Assembly (NCBI RefSeq): GCF_001456025.1
Contig: NZ_LMTZ01000066.1
Coordinates: 62,001-126,000 of the forward strand
DNA length: 64,000 nucleotides
From: Mastigocoleus testarum BC008
Lineage (GTDB): Bacteria; Cyanobacteriota; Cyanobacteriia; Cyanobacteriales; Nostocaceae
Direction of reading: 5' to 3'
The notes under the pieces were generated by a model. That model was not told the origin of the DNA and made no database searches. It saw nothing but the letters and a program-made list of their open reading frames with translations. The translations under genes were made by a program, and so were the position numbers. How positions within the stretch are numbered: the stretch's first letter is position 1; every line of letters begins with the position of its first letter. This document shows positions 19,259 through 27,094 of the stretch, in pieces.

Positions 19259-20317
19259 TTATAAATGTGTTAAACGATAAAAACGATTTGACAAGATACT
19301 TAATGGTTGAAAAAGAGAACCTAAACTCTCTTCCGCTCGCACAATCGGATGTAAAGAGATCGCAGCACGTCCGTAACTACGCTCTCGACAACGGTACTCA
19401 TATATAGTTCGGGATAACTTATCCACAAAATCCCAATCATGCTTGTGATGTTTCTCAAACCAAACTTTTGACGCTTCCACGCGAACAATTCCCGTAGTGG
19501 GAGTTGTCCCACCACTTCCAGAAAGACGAACAAACCAAGAAATAACATCACACCATCCTTTTGATATATTAAAAACTGGTGTGCGTTGACCAACTTCTAG
19601 CCCGTAAAGAACCTGTATTCCTTTAATATGCAAGTAGTTTTGGCGCTGGGTTTTAATCACACCAAAAACTGGTGATTTGTCGATATCAAAATCTCTCGTT
19701 CTTGATTGCAATAGTCCATCTATCACAGTAGGTTCGCCACTACCATGGGAAAACGCATATCCTTCTAACGCTTTCATTTCCGTGTTAGATTTCTCGTTGG
19801 TTCGCTTTCGCATAGTTTCAAAATCGTAGGAAGCTATCCCACCAGGAGGGCGAACTGTTAGTAAACGAAATCCATTATCTTGTAAAGCAGCAGCAAAACT
19901 TTCTACTTCCGTCCAAGGGAAAAGGTCTACAGCCATTGAGACTACACGATCAACAACCTCAAATTCGCGCCGACATTCCCCATTTTCTACCCGCATGGCG
20001 ATACTACCAATTTGGGAAAGGCGGATTGGAACTAATTGACCGCTGGGAGAACGCACTGAAGCGATGGTTTCCCCCACATCTTTACCATCTATAAAGTGAG
20101 TTGGTCGTTCGCTCCATTTACTAGGTCGCCATTTGGGTGAAGTATTTAAATTAATTGGCTCCCAATCAACTGCACGGGGTCTTACTTCATAATTTAAATT
20201 CACGTTTTCTGGAATTTGCTCTAAGTCTTCATCAGTTTCTTCTTCCACAAAAGGAAACTGTGCATCATATTGCTCGACACGACAACCGCCATAGTTTTTA
20301 ATAAAATCTAATCCCAT
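19259..20317 (-). CDS. nurA: NurA-like nuclease
   Basis: The 352-residue protein has the spaced acidic motifs of NurA (5'-3' nuclease with an RNase H-like fold): FIDGKD (Asp77), a central acidic helix EMKALEG (about 180-186), VIDGLLQSR (Asp200), FGVIKTQR (Lys222) and a late SLHPIVRAEES (His323). In archaea NurA is threaded by HerA and degrades the 5' strand at breaks. Sequence identity to archaeal NurA looks low, so the call depends on motif spacing and on the gene sitting between an ImmA/IrrE peptidase gene and a HerA-like gene. The first 70 residues are acidic and look like an additional segment. Confidence 0.7.
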   Translation of the reverse strand: MGLDFIKNYGGCRVEQYDAQFPFVEEETDEDLEQIPENVNLNYEVRPRAVDWEPINLNTSPKWRPSKWSERPTHFIDGKDVGETIASVRSPSGQLVPIRLSQIGSIAMRVENGECRREFEVVDRVVSMAVDLFPWTEVESFAAALQDNGFRLLTVRPPGGIASYDFETMRKRTNEKSNTEMKALEGYAFSHGSGEPTVIDGLLQSRTRDFDIDKSPVFGVIKTQRQNYLHIKGIQVLYGLEVGQRTPVFNISKGWCDVISWFVRLSGSGGTTPTTGIVRVEASKVWFEKHHKHDWDFVDKLSRTIYEYRCRERSYGRAAISLHPIVRAEESLGSLFQPLSILSNRFYRLTHL

Positions 20318-20336
20318 TTTTTTAGATATATCTATC

Positions 20337-21131
20337 TTATTTTTCAGTTATTTCTGAATTAGCATTTAAGAGTATTTCCGGTAATTGCAAATCTTCTAAG
20401 CGTCGTTTCATTGCTTCCTCACTGACTAAAAACTCGGTAGCCAATCGTTTAGCCAAAGCATCTCTTTTTCTAGCAAATCGACCGCAAAATTTTTTAGCTA
20501 AAGTCAAACAAGCTGTTGCTGGAATTAGAAGTTCAGCAGCAAATCGATCTGCTTCTTCTTCCATTTGTTTCTCATCTATCCCAAGACGATCGAGTACCAC
20601 TTGTATCCCATTCGTAAAAGTAAATTCTGCCGTTGATTCGTCTTTACTGTCCTGAATTTCGTCATCATTTTCCTTTTCAACGTATAAACCTTCTGTTAAA
20701 ATCAGAGGCTCTTTAGAAATATTTTCTTGGTGACTTTCCAGTAAAGGAAGAAAATGTAACAAGTAATGTCCCAATTCATGGGCTGCTGAAAATCTGCGGC
20801 GCGATACAGGAGCTAGATAGGGCTTTTTTTCGACTAAAATACAGCCATAAAAACAACCTTGATATTCCAGTAAATACAAATAACCAGCTAACCTTAAATT
20901 TGGATTTTCGCGATCGCTAAAAGGTGGTTTGTGTCCTGTTTCCGTTTCTAGAAACTCGGCAACATTTTTTATTGTCATATCTTTGATTTCTGCGACCCGA
21001 ATTGGGTAACTTCTAATCAGGTCGTACAATGGGATAATACCCGGTTTAAGATTTTCTAATTCCAGCCCAGCTTCTTGATATACCATTTCTACAGACTGGG
21101 AAATGGCAGCACGGCGATGTTCAAGTATCAT
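20337..21131 (-). CDS. ImmA/IrrE-family metallopeptidase
   Basis: The 264-residue protein contains the zinc motif AAHELGHYLLHF (His118, Glu119, His122) and the third-ligand helix EEEADRFAAELLIPA (Glu193). This matches the COG2856 ImmA/IrrE peptidases. Characterised members cleave a repressor or regulator: ImmA of ICEBs1, and IrrE/PprI of Deinococcus, which cleaves DdrO after DNA damage. An acidic insertion (about 135-170) widens the usual gap between the motifs. The gene abuts the upstream unknown gene (stop at 21132, start at 21131), suggesting translational coupling. No XRE-type repressor gene, the usual substrate, is adjacent, so the 218-residue neighbour is the obvious candidate target; that is inference. 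Confidence 0.85.
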   Translation of the reverse strand: MILEHRRAAISQSVEMVYQEAGLELENLKPGIIPLYDLIRSYPIRVAEIKDMTIKNVAEFLETETGHKPPFSDRENPNLRLAGYLYLLEYQGCFYGCILVEKKPYLAPVSRRRFSAAHELGHYLLHFLPLLESHQENISKEPLILTEGLYVEKENDDEIQDSKDESTAEFTFTNGIQVVLDRLGIDEKQMEEEADRFAAELLIPATACLTLAKKFCGRFARKRDALAKRLATEFLVSEEAMKRRLEDLQLPEILLNANSEITEK

Positions 21132-21788
21132 TTATGTTCGATCTATTCCAGTATCATTTTTAGTTTTTTTATTGATTGGTTGACGATTATTCGATAAGGT
21201 TTTGTATCGACCTTTTTGTTCGCGGGCTGCTGCTAATTGACCCCTACTGTGGCTGCGTCCCATAGATAAAGTAATAGCAGTATCTCGAAACATATCCAAA
21301 AAGCGTTCGCTAGCAGTTATTCCTAACTCAAGTGCTAATTTTCTAACTGCTTGAATACTTAGTTTGACTGGTAGTGGAACAGAACTGTCAATTAATTTAG
21401 TAATAACATCTCTATCTGCAGATGGTACGCGGTTGATATCATGTAAACGTTGAACAACATCACCAACTGTTATTGCTTTTTCTTCTTCGTCAATATCTTC
21501 AAAAACTAAAGGTTTGTCATCTTCTTGAATAACTTCAAATGCACTATGCAGATGCTTATGAAGCAAACCTCTAATAATTTGTGCATCAACAGCGATTGGC
21601 GTTAATTCTTCTTCTTCTTGGTAAGCTGAGTTAATTTCCGTAATAATTCGTTCTAATTCAGGGTCATCACAAGCAGCATCAAGTATTTGGGCTACTACTT
21701 CCATCTCACCTCGATCTAAAGCTTGCACATATAAATGAATAGCTTTCTCACGGGAGTAGGGGTGCTGAATTTTATTTCGTTTTCCCAT
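21132..21788 (-). CDS. Unknown protein between sigma factor and peptidase (candidate anti-sigma factor or peptidase substrate)
   Basis: The 218-residue protein has no membrane helix and no zinc-finger Cys/His set. Residues 8-50 (HLYVQALDRGEMEVVAQIL, then DPELERIITEINSAY) form a helical segment resembling N-termini of soluble proteins encoded beside ECF sigma factors. The middle is acidic; the C-terminal 40 residues are basic (Arg/Lys/Asn/Gln-rich). It starts one base after the sigma factor stop. Position and size fit an anti-sigma factor, and the following gene encodes a regulator-cleaving type of peptidase, but I recognise no named domain and the role is inferred. Confidence 0.6.
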   Translation of the reverse strand: MGKRNKIQHPYSREKAIHLYVQALDRGEMEVVAQILDAACDDPELERIITEINSAYQEEEELTPIAVDAQIIRGLLHKHLHSAFEVIQEDDKPLVFEDIDEEEKAITVGDVVQRLHDINRVPSADRDVITKLIDSSVPLPVKLSIQAVRKLALELGITASERFLDMFRDTAITLSMGRSHSRGQLAAAREQKGRYKTLSNNRQPINKKTKNDTGIDRT

Positions 21789-21789
21789 C

Positions 21790-22461
21790 TTATTTGCCCT
21801 CCTCTAGCGAATTATTGCTTTGGGCATAAGCTTGACGCAATTGCGCGATCGCACGATGCTTTTTAGTGTAAGCTGCTCCTACGGTTGTCCCTAATGCCGC
21901 TGCTAAAGATTCTCCATCCAAACCTTCAACAAAAGCTAATTTAAGTACTTTTCGATAACTGTCATTTACCAAAGACAGCAAATACTCCAACATTTCAGGA
22001 TCGGATGAATTTGATGAGTGGTACAATATCCCTAAAATTTCTTCTTCTGGGATAGAACCTGAATTTTGCTGTCTGATTTTACGAACTTGAGGAAGTTCTG
22101 CTATCGGTGTAATTCGCTTATTATGTTGGGTTTGTTGACGTTTCCAGCGTTGTATTTTTTTCGCTGCAATACCTAATAACCAAGGACGAGCCGAACGACT
22201 AGGATCAAATTTGTCAGCTTTTTTGAGAGCAGTCTCAACCGTTTCGTGTAAAACTTCTTTTGCTATTGTCTCTATAGAATTGCGATCGCAACTTTTACCC
22301 AACTTGTAGCCGAATTCTTTTATCACTCGACTTACGTAAAGTTGAATGGTATTTTGAATAAATTGCGATTCTTCCTGAACGGTCTGACATAGCAACTGCT
22401 GCTTCTGGAGAAGTTCAGGGTCGTATGATGGTTCAACAGATTGTCTTAATTGTCGTTTCAA
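21790..22461 (-). CDS. ECF-type sigma-70 family RNA polymerase sigma factor
   Basis: The 223-residue protein has sigma region 2 (VLHETVETALKKADKFDP and ARPWLLGIAAKKIQRWKRQ, about residues 70-117). After an acidic linker comes region 4 with EGLDGESLAAALGTTVGAAY and KKHRAIAQLRQAY (about 175-213). No region 3 is present, as in ECF factors. The start is a TTG at 22459-22461, supported by a strong GGGAGG at 22467-22472, five bases upstream; no ATG fits. It is the first gene of the seven-gene operon that ends with the Rad50-like gene, so it probably directs transcription of its own operon. Confidence 0.85.
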   Translation of the reverse strand: MKRQLRQSVEPSYDPELLQKQQLLCQTVQEESQFIQNTIQLYVSRVIKEFGYKLGKSCDRNSIETIAKEVLHETVETALKKADKFDPSRSARPWLLGIAAKKIQRWKRQQTQHNKRITPIAELPQVRKIRQQNSGSIPEEEILGILYHSSNSSDPEMLEYLLSLVNDSYRKVLKLAFVEGLDGESLAAALGTTVGAAYTKKHRAIAQLRQAYAQSNNSLEEGK

Positions 22462-22466
22462 TGCGA

Positions 22467-22472
22467 CCTCCC
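22467..22472 (-). promoter_or_regulatory. Strong ribosome binding site deciding a TTG start
   Basis: GGGAGG on the minus strand lies five bases before TTG at 22461 and fixes the start of the ECF sigma factor. Confidence 0.75.
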
Positions 22473-22516
22473 AAACATCACCCCTGACATATAATTGCCA
22501 ACAAGGCGATCAGTTC

Positions 22517-22555
22517 TTACAGTCGCAACGAAAAAAAATTCCGCACTTTGCACAT
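22517..22555 (-). CDS. Possible 12-residue leader peptide upstream of the sigma operon
   Basis: ATG at 22555 has GGAGG about seven bases upstream and opens a 12-codon frame (MCKVRNFFSLRL) ending 55 bases before the sigma factor start. A good ribosome binding site before a tiny frame in an operon leader fits a regulatory leader peptide, but chance is quite possible. Confidence 0.3.
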   Translation of the reverse strand: MCKVRNFFSLRL

Positions 22556-22978
22556 TCAATATCCTCCAAATATTCTTTCTAATATTGAATTGCCACAAGG
22601 TCACTAGAATCTTACATTCACAACCAAATTTTTTTTGGTGTTGTTTGACATTTAGCAATCAAACCTCAAATAGCATGTTGTATTTAATCTAACCAAATGA
22701 ATCAAGCATTGCAAGGTCTATTTGCTTCTAACCTAGTTTACGGACTTATTGGTGGGTAAATAGAGCTTGAATACAAAGTGCTAATTCGGTGTATTTAAAT
22801 AACTGTTAAAAACCCTGCGTACATATGCGCAACATCAATATTGAAGTGTTATGAAATCGAGCCGATGTATGCAAAAGTTTATCATATGTTAAAAATCTGA
22901 AATAATTTCCAAAACTTCGCAAAATTTGGAGTAAGCTCCTTTTAGGTATCACAGTCTAATTTAACAGGAAAACTTACT

Positions 22979-23089
22979 ATGGCAGCATCTTTTTTGCCTT
23001 CTGTTTTAGTTCCCCTCGTTGGTCTAGTATTCTCTGCCGCTGGTATGGCTTATATGTTACTTTACATGGAAAGTGACGATATTTCATAA
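22979..23089 (+). CDS. psaI: Photosystem I subunit VIII
   Basis: This 36-residue single-span membrane protein begins MAASFLPSVLVPLVGLVF and ends in an acidic tail ESDDIS, the pattern of cyanobacterial PsaI. PsaI sits at the PSI trimer interface and stabilises PsaL. An aacagg stretch lies about ten bases upstream of ATG 22979 as a weak ribosome binding site. psaL, its frequent neighbour, is not in the window. It is convergent with psbJ and divergent from the sigma/nuclease operon. Confidence 0.85.
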   Translation: MAASFLPSVLVPLVGLVFSAAGMAYMLLYMESDDIS

Positions 23090-23228
23090 GCTAATAGGCA
23101 AGCAGTTAGAAATTTTGAATTATGTTAGGTTTCAACTTCCAATTTTATTACTGCAATCGTAATAACTTACAGTAACTCACTGTGAGATTATTGCTTTTGT
23201 CATAGAAGTTGATATAACATAACGTTTC

Positions 23229-23255
23229 TAGAGACGTTGGACTCCAGCGTCTCTA
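23229..23255. repeat. Dispersed palindrome tagagacgttgg-n-agcgtctcta
   Basis: Diverged copy of an approximately 28-base palindromic repeat also found at 24824, 28745 and 38978. Confidence 0.7.
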
Positions 23256-23379
23256 ACTTATCTATGTTTATATTTTCTTTAAAAAATTAGACTTAAAAAA
23301 TTAAGCTTTAAAAAATTGGGCTTTAAAAATTAGACTTAAAAAATTAGAAGTTATACAAACATTTTTGACAAACTGAAAA

Positions 23380-23399
23380 TCCCCCAAGGAAGTGGGGGA
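23380..23399 (-). terminator. Probable terminator of psbJ
   Basis: Inverted repeat tcccccaa / (a)gtggggga, G+C-rich, followed on the minus strand by attttc. It lies 100 bases beyond the psbJ stop and may also serve psaI from the other side. Confidence 0.5.
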
Positions 23400-23497
23400 G
23401 CTTCAACACCGCCTATCCAAAAGAGACAGACGGTTTCTAATAACAGTTTTTAAACAGTCGTGCTTAAAAATCAGTCTAAATATATATAGGCTTTAAC

Positions 23498-23617
23498 TTA
23501 TACCGAAGAACCAACTCCAGCATAAGCTCCGTAAAAGAAAATGCCTAAAACAGTAATTACGCCTAACCCTGCGACCGTAGCTACGATCCAAAGGGGTATT
23601 CTGCCACCTCCAGACAC
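23498..23617 (-). CDS. psbJ: Photosystem II protein J
   Basis: The 39-residue single-span PSII subunit starts at GTG 23615-23617 with a strong ribosome site (aggag) about seven bases upstream. The sequence [20 protein letters not shown] then [15 protein letters not shown] is characteristic. PsbJ takes part in plastoquinone exchange and assembly around cytochrome b559. It is the last member of psbEFLJ but is separated from psbL by 422 bases, unlike the tight spacing of the other three. Confidence 0.95.
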   Translation of the reverse strand: MSGGGRIPLWIVATVAGLGVITVLGIFFYGAYAGVGSSV

Positions 23618-24039
23618 TTTTTTCTCCTCCCTATATTAAAAAGTCAACACTGAGTAAATTACTCACAACCAAGATTGAATCAGTGGCTGGAGTTTCCTGT
23701 CTCAGGAAAAGCCAAATTATACACATTACCAAAATGTGCCACTAGTCAGGTGGTAAGTGACTCATTTTCCTTTTCTGGTTTTGCAACCTTTATCAGCTTT
23801 AAAGCCGAACCCAGGATTGTTGCCCTGCAATACAGGGGCAGTATTAATTATTGAAGACAGTTATTTTCGTCGCGAATTCCTTGAGGGAAGAACGCGTCGT
23901 TTAGTACACCTATTGTACCTTGCCTTGGTTTTGTTATCTGATAAATTACACAGATAAACATGACAAAGTGGCAAATTTGGTTGAATAATTACCAGCTTTG
24001 TTCTGTTAAATAAATATTGAATATCAACAGTTATTTCAA
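23618..24039. other. Unusually long psbL-psbJ spacer
   Basis: This 422-base spacer holds no recognisable gene. A small G+C hairpin (tgccctg-caata-caggggca, near 23819-23838) and several open stretches without family resemblance are seen. It may hold a separate psbJ promoter or the scar of an insertion. Confidence 0.5.
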
Positions 24040-24159
24040 TTAGTTAAAGAAGTAACTGGAAAACAGAATACCTAGAACAAACACTAGTAAAAGACCTAAG
24101 AAAAGAGAGGTCCGGTTTAGTTCTACTGGCACATTATTAGGATTGCTATTTCTATCCAT
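24040..24159 (-). CDS. psbL: Photosystem II protein L
   Basis: The 39-residue protein has the invariant PsbL pattern: polar N-terminus [19 protein letters not shown], then one membrane helix and the tail SSYFFN. PsbL lies at the PSII dimer interface near QA. It starts nine bases after psbF in the same operon. Confidence 0.97.
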   Translation of the reverse strand: MDRNSNPNNVPVELNRTSLFLGLLLVFVLGILFSSYFFN

Positions 24160-24168
24160 TGAATTCTC

Positions 24169-24306
24169 CTAGCGTTGAATAAACTGCATTGCTGCAATTG
24201 CACCTAAAAAGAATACGGTTGGCACGCCTAGGGTATGAACAGCAAGCCATCTAACCGTAAAAATTGGATATTGTACTGGTTGATTAATGTTATTTCCGCT
24301 AGTCAT
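24169..24306 (-). CDS. psbF: Cytochrome b559 subunit beta
   Basis: The 45-residue subunit carries the haem-ligand motif [13 protein letters not shown] (His24) and ends in MQFIQR. With PsbE it forms the cytochrome b559 haem site of PSII. It starts 15 bases after psbE. Confidence 0.97.
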   Translation of the reverse strand: MTSGNNINQPVQYPIFTVRWLAVHTLGVPTVFFLGAIAAMQFIQR

Positions 24307-24321
24307 AGTAAAAGCTGCTTA

Positions 24322-24570
24322 TTACTTAATAAATTCGTCAACTCGTTTTTTCGCATCAAAGCGATTATCAACAATAGGCACCTGTTCTTGACGTGCTTGG
24401 GTAAAGTATTCATCTGGACGAGGTGTACCAAATGCATCATAAGCCAAGCCGGTGCTTACAAATAACCAACCTGCAATAAATAATGCTGGTATGGTGATGC
24501 TATGAATTACCCAGTAACGAACACTGGTGATAATGTCGGAAAATGGGCGCTCGCCAGTAGTACCTGACAT
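24322..24570 (-). CDS. psbE: Cytochrome b559 subunit alpha
   Basis: The 82-residue protein has [19 protein letters not shown] with the haem-ligand His, one transmembrane helix and the lumenal tail [18 protein letters not shown]. It is the first gene of psbEFLJ and is essential for PSII assembly. The operon follows ycf48 and rubA in the same direction, the conserved cyanobacterial order. A candidate promoter lies at 24612-24639, and a large STRR array lies 110 bases upstream. Confidence 0.97.
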   Translation of the reverse strand: MSGTTGERPFSDIITSVRYWVIHSITIPALFIAGWLFVSTGLAYDAFGTPRPDEYFTQARQEQVPIVDNRFDAKKRVDEFIK

Positions 24571-24611
24571 GAGGATTTCTACCTTTATTTATTATTGATG
24601 ATGTGTTTATT

Positions 24612-24639
24612 ATCCTACAAAGTTTAGAAAGTGTTACAA
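24612..24639 (-). promoter_or_regulatory. Candidate psbE promoter
   Basis: On the minus strand TTGTAA (24634-24639) and TAGGAT (24612-24617) are spaced by 16 bases, about 40 bases before the psbE ATG. This is plausible for the main vegetative sigma factor but not verified. Confidence 0.35.
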
Positions 24640-24682
24640 GTCGCAACGATTTTCTCAGAAAATTAGGGGATAAATTTGAATT

Positions 24683-24812
<130 letters not shown>

Positions 24813-24823
24813 ATTTAGAAGTC

Positions 24824-24851
24824 GTAGAGACGTAGCACGCTACGTCTGTAC
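24824..24851. repeat. Dispersed palindrome gtagagacgtagc-n-gctacgtctgtac
   Basis: One of four copies of a roughly 28-base palindrome; here directly next to the STRR array. Confidence 0.75.
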
Positions 24852-25077
24852 AGAATTCAGAAATCAGAATGTGACTGAGGTTATGTAATATCTACGCTAC
24901 TCTTATCCTAGCCGCTAACAGACACCCTAATGTAAAAATCAGGAGTTAGCAGATTTGAATTGCAAACAGCTGTGCTATTTTTGACTGAATTGTGGAATCT
25001 GTAACTAATCCATTCTGTTCTTTCTCTCAGAATCGAAACCCCAAAATTAATGAAACTCCAGAGTTAATTCTGCAGAA

Positions 25078-26127
25078 TTAAGCCTCATCTCCCTCAGATG
25101 GAGCCACTTCTGATATGTCTGGGTTGTATTTGAGTAAGTAACCACCGCGATCGCCAATTACAAAGCCTTGTTTCTCAGATAAGAAAACCACTTTGAAAAA
25201 ATTAGTGGGTACTTCTTCTACAAATCTATCTTTTTCCCAGGTTTGTCCGCCATCAGTACTGCGGAGTAAATTAGCACTACCACCACTGAGCCAAACTTCA
25301 TCAGGAGTTCTGTAAGCTACGTCTAATAATCCCCAACTAGTGGAAAATTCTGGATATATTGGTTCTTGCCATTCTTCGGGATTATTTGGTTCGCTAAACT
25401 GAATTTGACCGCCACGGGCAAGCATCCATATTTGATTATCTCCTGTAAAGCCCATATTTTCTACTTTCCGGGAACTGTTTCGATTATGGGGCTGCCAAGT
25501 CTGCTGTCCGGGTTCCCAAGTAGAATAGAAGTTTCCTTTCGCTGAAACTGCAACGTATCTACCATCTGGGGAACGTTCCATATTTCTTACAATACCTACA
25601 GCACCTTCTACCTGTGCTTTCCAATTTTTACCACCATTATCAGTTTGATAAATTGCACCTACATCGGTAGCCATTTCAGCAGTGTTTTCAGCTAAAGCCA
25701 CGATATTAACTGGAGTACCAGGTAATTTTTCACTTAGAATAACTTGCGACCAAGAGCGACCTTCATCAGTGGTGTGTAGCATCAAAGCAGGTTCGCCGAC
25801 AATCCAACCTTCTTGACCATTAAAACTAATGGAATTGAAACGATAGTTCTCATCGCCTAATTCCAAATTAATTTCTTTCCAGCTATTACCGCCATCTTGA
25901 GTTTCTAAAATAGTTGAATTTGCTCCTACCAAGTAGCCATGCTCTAAATTTTGAGTAAAAGCAATATCTAGTATTTTCTCTTCTGTGGGTAGGGCAACTA
26001 CATCCCATGGATTATAGGCGATAGATTCTACTTTAGAACAACCCACACATAAAAGAATAACCAAGAAGAATCCGAATAATTGTTGCCAAATTTTCTGTTG
26101 CCAAATTTTCTGCTGCCAAATTTTCAT
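25078..26127 (-). CDS. ycf48: Photosystem II assembly factor Ycf48 (HCF136)
   Basis: The 349-residue lipoprotein has an N-terminal signal with lipobox LLCVGC (Cys about 30). It is followed by a seven-bladed propeller with repeated TxDGGxxW/SW motifs, for example TQDGGNSWKE, TTDEGRSWSQ, TDNGGKNWKA and STDGGQTWEKD. Ycf48 sits on the lumenal side of the thylakoid and helps load precursor D1 in early PSII assembly. The start region is unusual: residues 2-16 are three copies of KIWQQ, encoded by a 15-base tandem repeat. It lies between rubA and psbEFLJ, the conserved assembly cluster. Confidence 0.93.
   Translation of the reverse strand: MKIWQQKIWQQKIWQQLFGFFLVILLCVGCSKVESIAYNPWDVVALPTEEKILDIAFTQNLEHGYLVGANSTILETQDGGNSWKEINLELGDENYRFNSISFNGQEGWIVGEPALMLHTTDEGRSWSQVILSEKLPGTPVNIVALAENTAEMATDVGAIYQTDNGGKNWKAQVEGAVGIVRNMERSPDGRYVAVSAKGNFYSTWEPGQQTWQPHNRNSSRKVENMGFTGDNQIWMLARGGQIQFSEPNNPEEWQEPIYPEFSTSWGLLDVAYRTPDEVWLSGGSANLLRSTDGGQTWEKDRFVEEVPTNFFKVVFLSEKQGFVIGDRGGYLLKYNPDISEVAPSEGDEA
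26083..26124 (-). repeat. 15-nt tandem repeat inside the ycf48 start region
   Basis: Three near-identical 15-base units encode KIWQQ right after the initiator ATG. The unit length being a multiple of three keeps the frame open. Confidence 0.85.
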
Positions 26128-26548
26128 TGTACAAGTACTTTTGTATTGATTAGTTTTTCTAAAATTCTCTTAAGAGATAGGGACTTTTCGACAACTGAAA
26201 AGTAATATCCTGGAATGCTATGCAGTTTCCATATTTTTCGCAGGATTGAATTCGCAGGATTGAATTCGCAGGATTGAATTCGCAGGATTGAATTCGCAGG
26301 ATTAAATTCGTAGGATTAAATTCGCAGGATTAAAATCTCAAAATCTAGTAACAAGTTCATCAAAGGCAGACAGTACTTAGCCTTTGTCATTTCGGTAATG
26401 ACATAGAACTTTACTTAAAGACAGTATTGTTGTAAGGTGTAGCCGAACAATTGCCACTAAATATCAATTCTTCTGTCTTATTATTTTCTTTGCTATCTCA
26501 TAAGTTTTGATTAAACTGCTGCTAATCGATTTTTGATGACAGCGATTA
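26128..26548. other. Spacer between rubA and ycf48
   Basis: About 420 bases without a gene. A seven-copy 14-base repeat (26238-26335) fills a quarter of it. Confidence 0.6.
26238..26335 (+). repeat. 14-nt tandem repeat (tcgcaggattgaat)x7
   Basis: Four perfect copies are followed by three with g-to-a or c-to-t changes. The unit contains gaattc across its junctions. Confidence 0.9.
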
Positions 26549-26881
26549 TTAATTTAAACCATATAAACTGAGAAAGAATAAGAAACCAACTGCTAAAGCA
26601 CCAAAAATCAAGATATTTTTTTGCCCTGGTGTTAATTGATTGACGCCAAAGCCATAGCCAAGATTTTCTTTAAAACCTGAGGCTTGACCTTCTGGTCCAA
26701 CATTGGTAAAAGCTTTTTTTGGAGCAGCACACACCGGACAACGCCACTTGAAGGGTAGATCCTCAAAAGAAGTCTCTGGTGAAATATCATTTTTGTCGTC
26801 TCCCTTGAGAGGTTCGTAAATGTAACCGCAAGCACGACATTCATACCGGTCTAAGGCGTTTTCAACAGCTTGTTCGCTCAT
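26549..26881 (-). CDS. rubA: Membrane-anchored rubredoxin (RubA)
   Basis: The 110-residue protein has a rubredoxin domain with two iron-binding knuckles, CRACGY (about 16-21) and CPVCAAPK (about 48-55). A linker and a C-terminal transmembrane helix (NILIFGALAVGFLFFLSLYG, about 89-108) follow. Cyanobacterial and chloroplast RubA/RBD1 is needed for photosystem assembly. Its place upstream of ycf48 and psbEFLJ supports the call. Confidence 0.95.
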   Translation of the reverse strand: MSEQAVENALDRYECRACGYIYEPLKGDDKNDISPETSFEDLPFKWRCPVCAAPKKAFTNVGPEGQASGFKENLGYGFGVNQLTPGQKNILIFGALAVGFLFFLSLYGLN

Positions 26882-27094
26882 GGTTCCATGTAAAATTTAC
26901 AACTTGCAAAAAAAATATTAAATATACGTTACAAATTATGACATAAATATTAGTTCTATATATCACTTATAAAACTAATCAAATATCCGTCCAGCAGCTT
27001 TTCCAGCATTCAATAAAGATGGAGCATATATAATGTGAAAGAACGTAACAAAGTTATTCTATTTATTCCGATCCTTATTCTTTAGAAGCTTATT

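Larger units (their letters stand above)
22462..22978. promoter_or_regulatory. Divergent regulatory region between the sigma/nuclease operon and psaI
   Basis: About 517 bases separate the minus-strand operon from psaI on plus. The part next to the operon is transcribed leader with a possible 12-codon leader frame (22517-22555). The imperfect palindrome tgcgtacatatgcgca near 22818-22833 is a candidate protein site. I cannot assign promoter boxes with confidence. Confidence 0.4.
23090..23497. other. Intergenic region between convergent psaI and psbJ
   Basis: About 400 bases contain a dispersed palindrome (23229-23255), an AT-rich tandem repeat of a unit near aaaaattagactt (23275-23350) and a terminator hairpin (23380-23399). 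No gene is seen. Confidence 0.55.

Noticed and set aside
22458..22658. 66-codon minus-strand frame overlapping the sigma factor start
   Set aside because: It lacks a ribosome site and its end overlaps the well-supported TTG start of the sigma gene by a few bases; the tiny leader frame is a better reading of this region.
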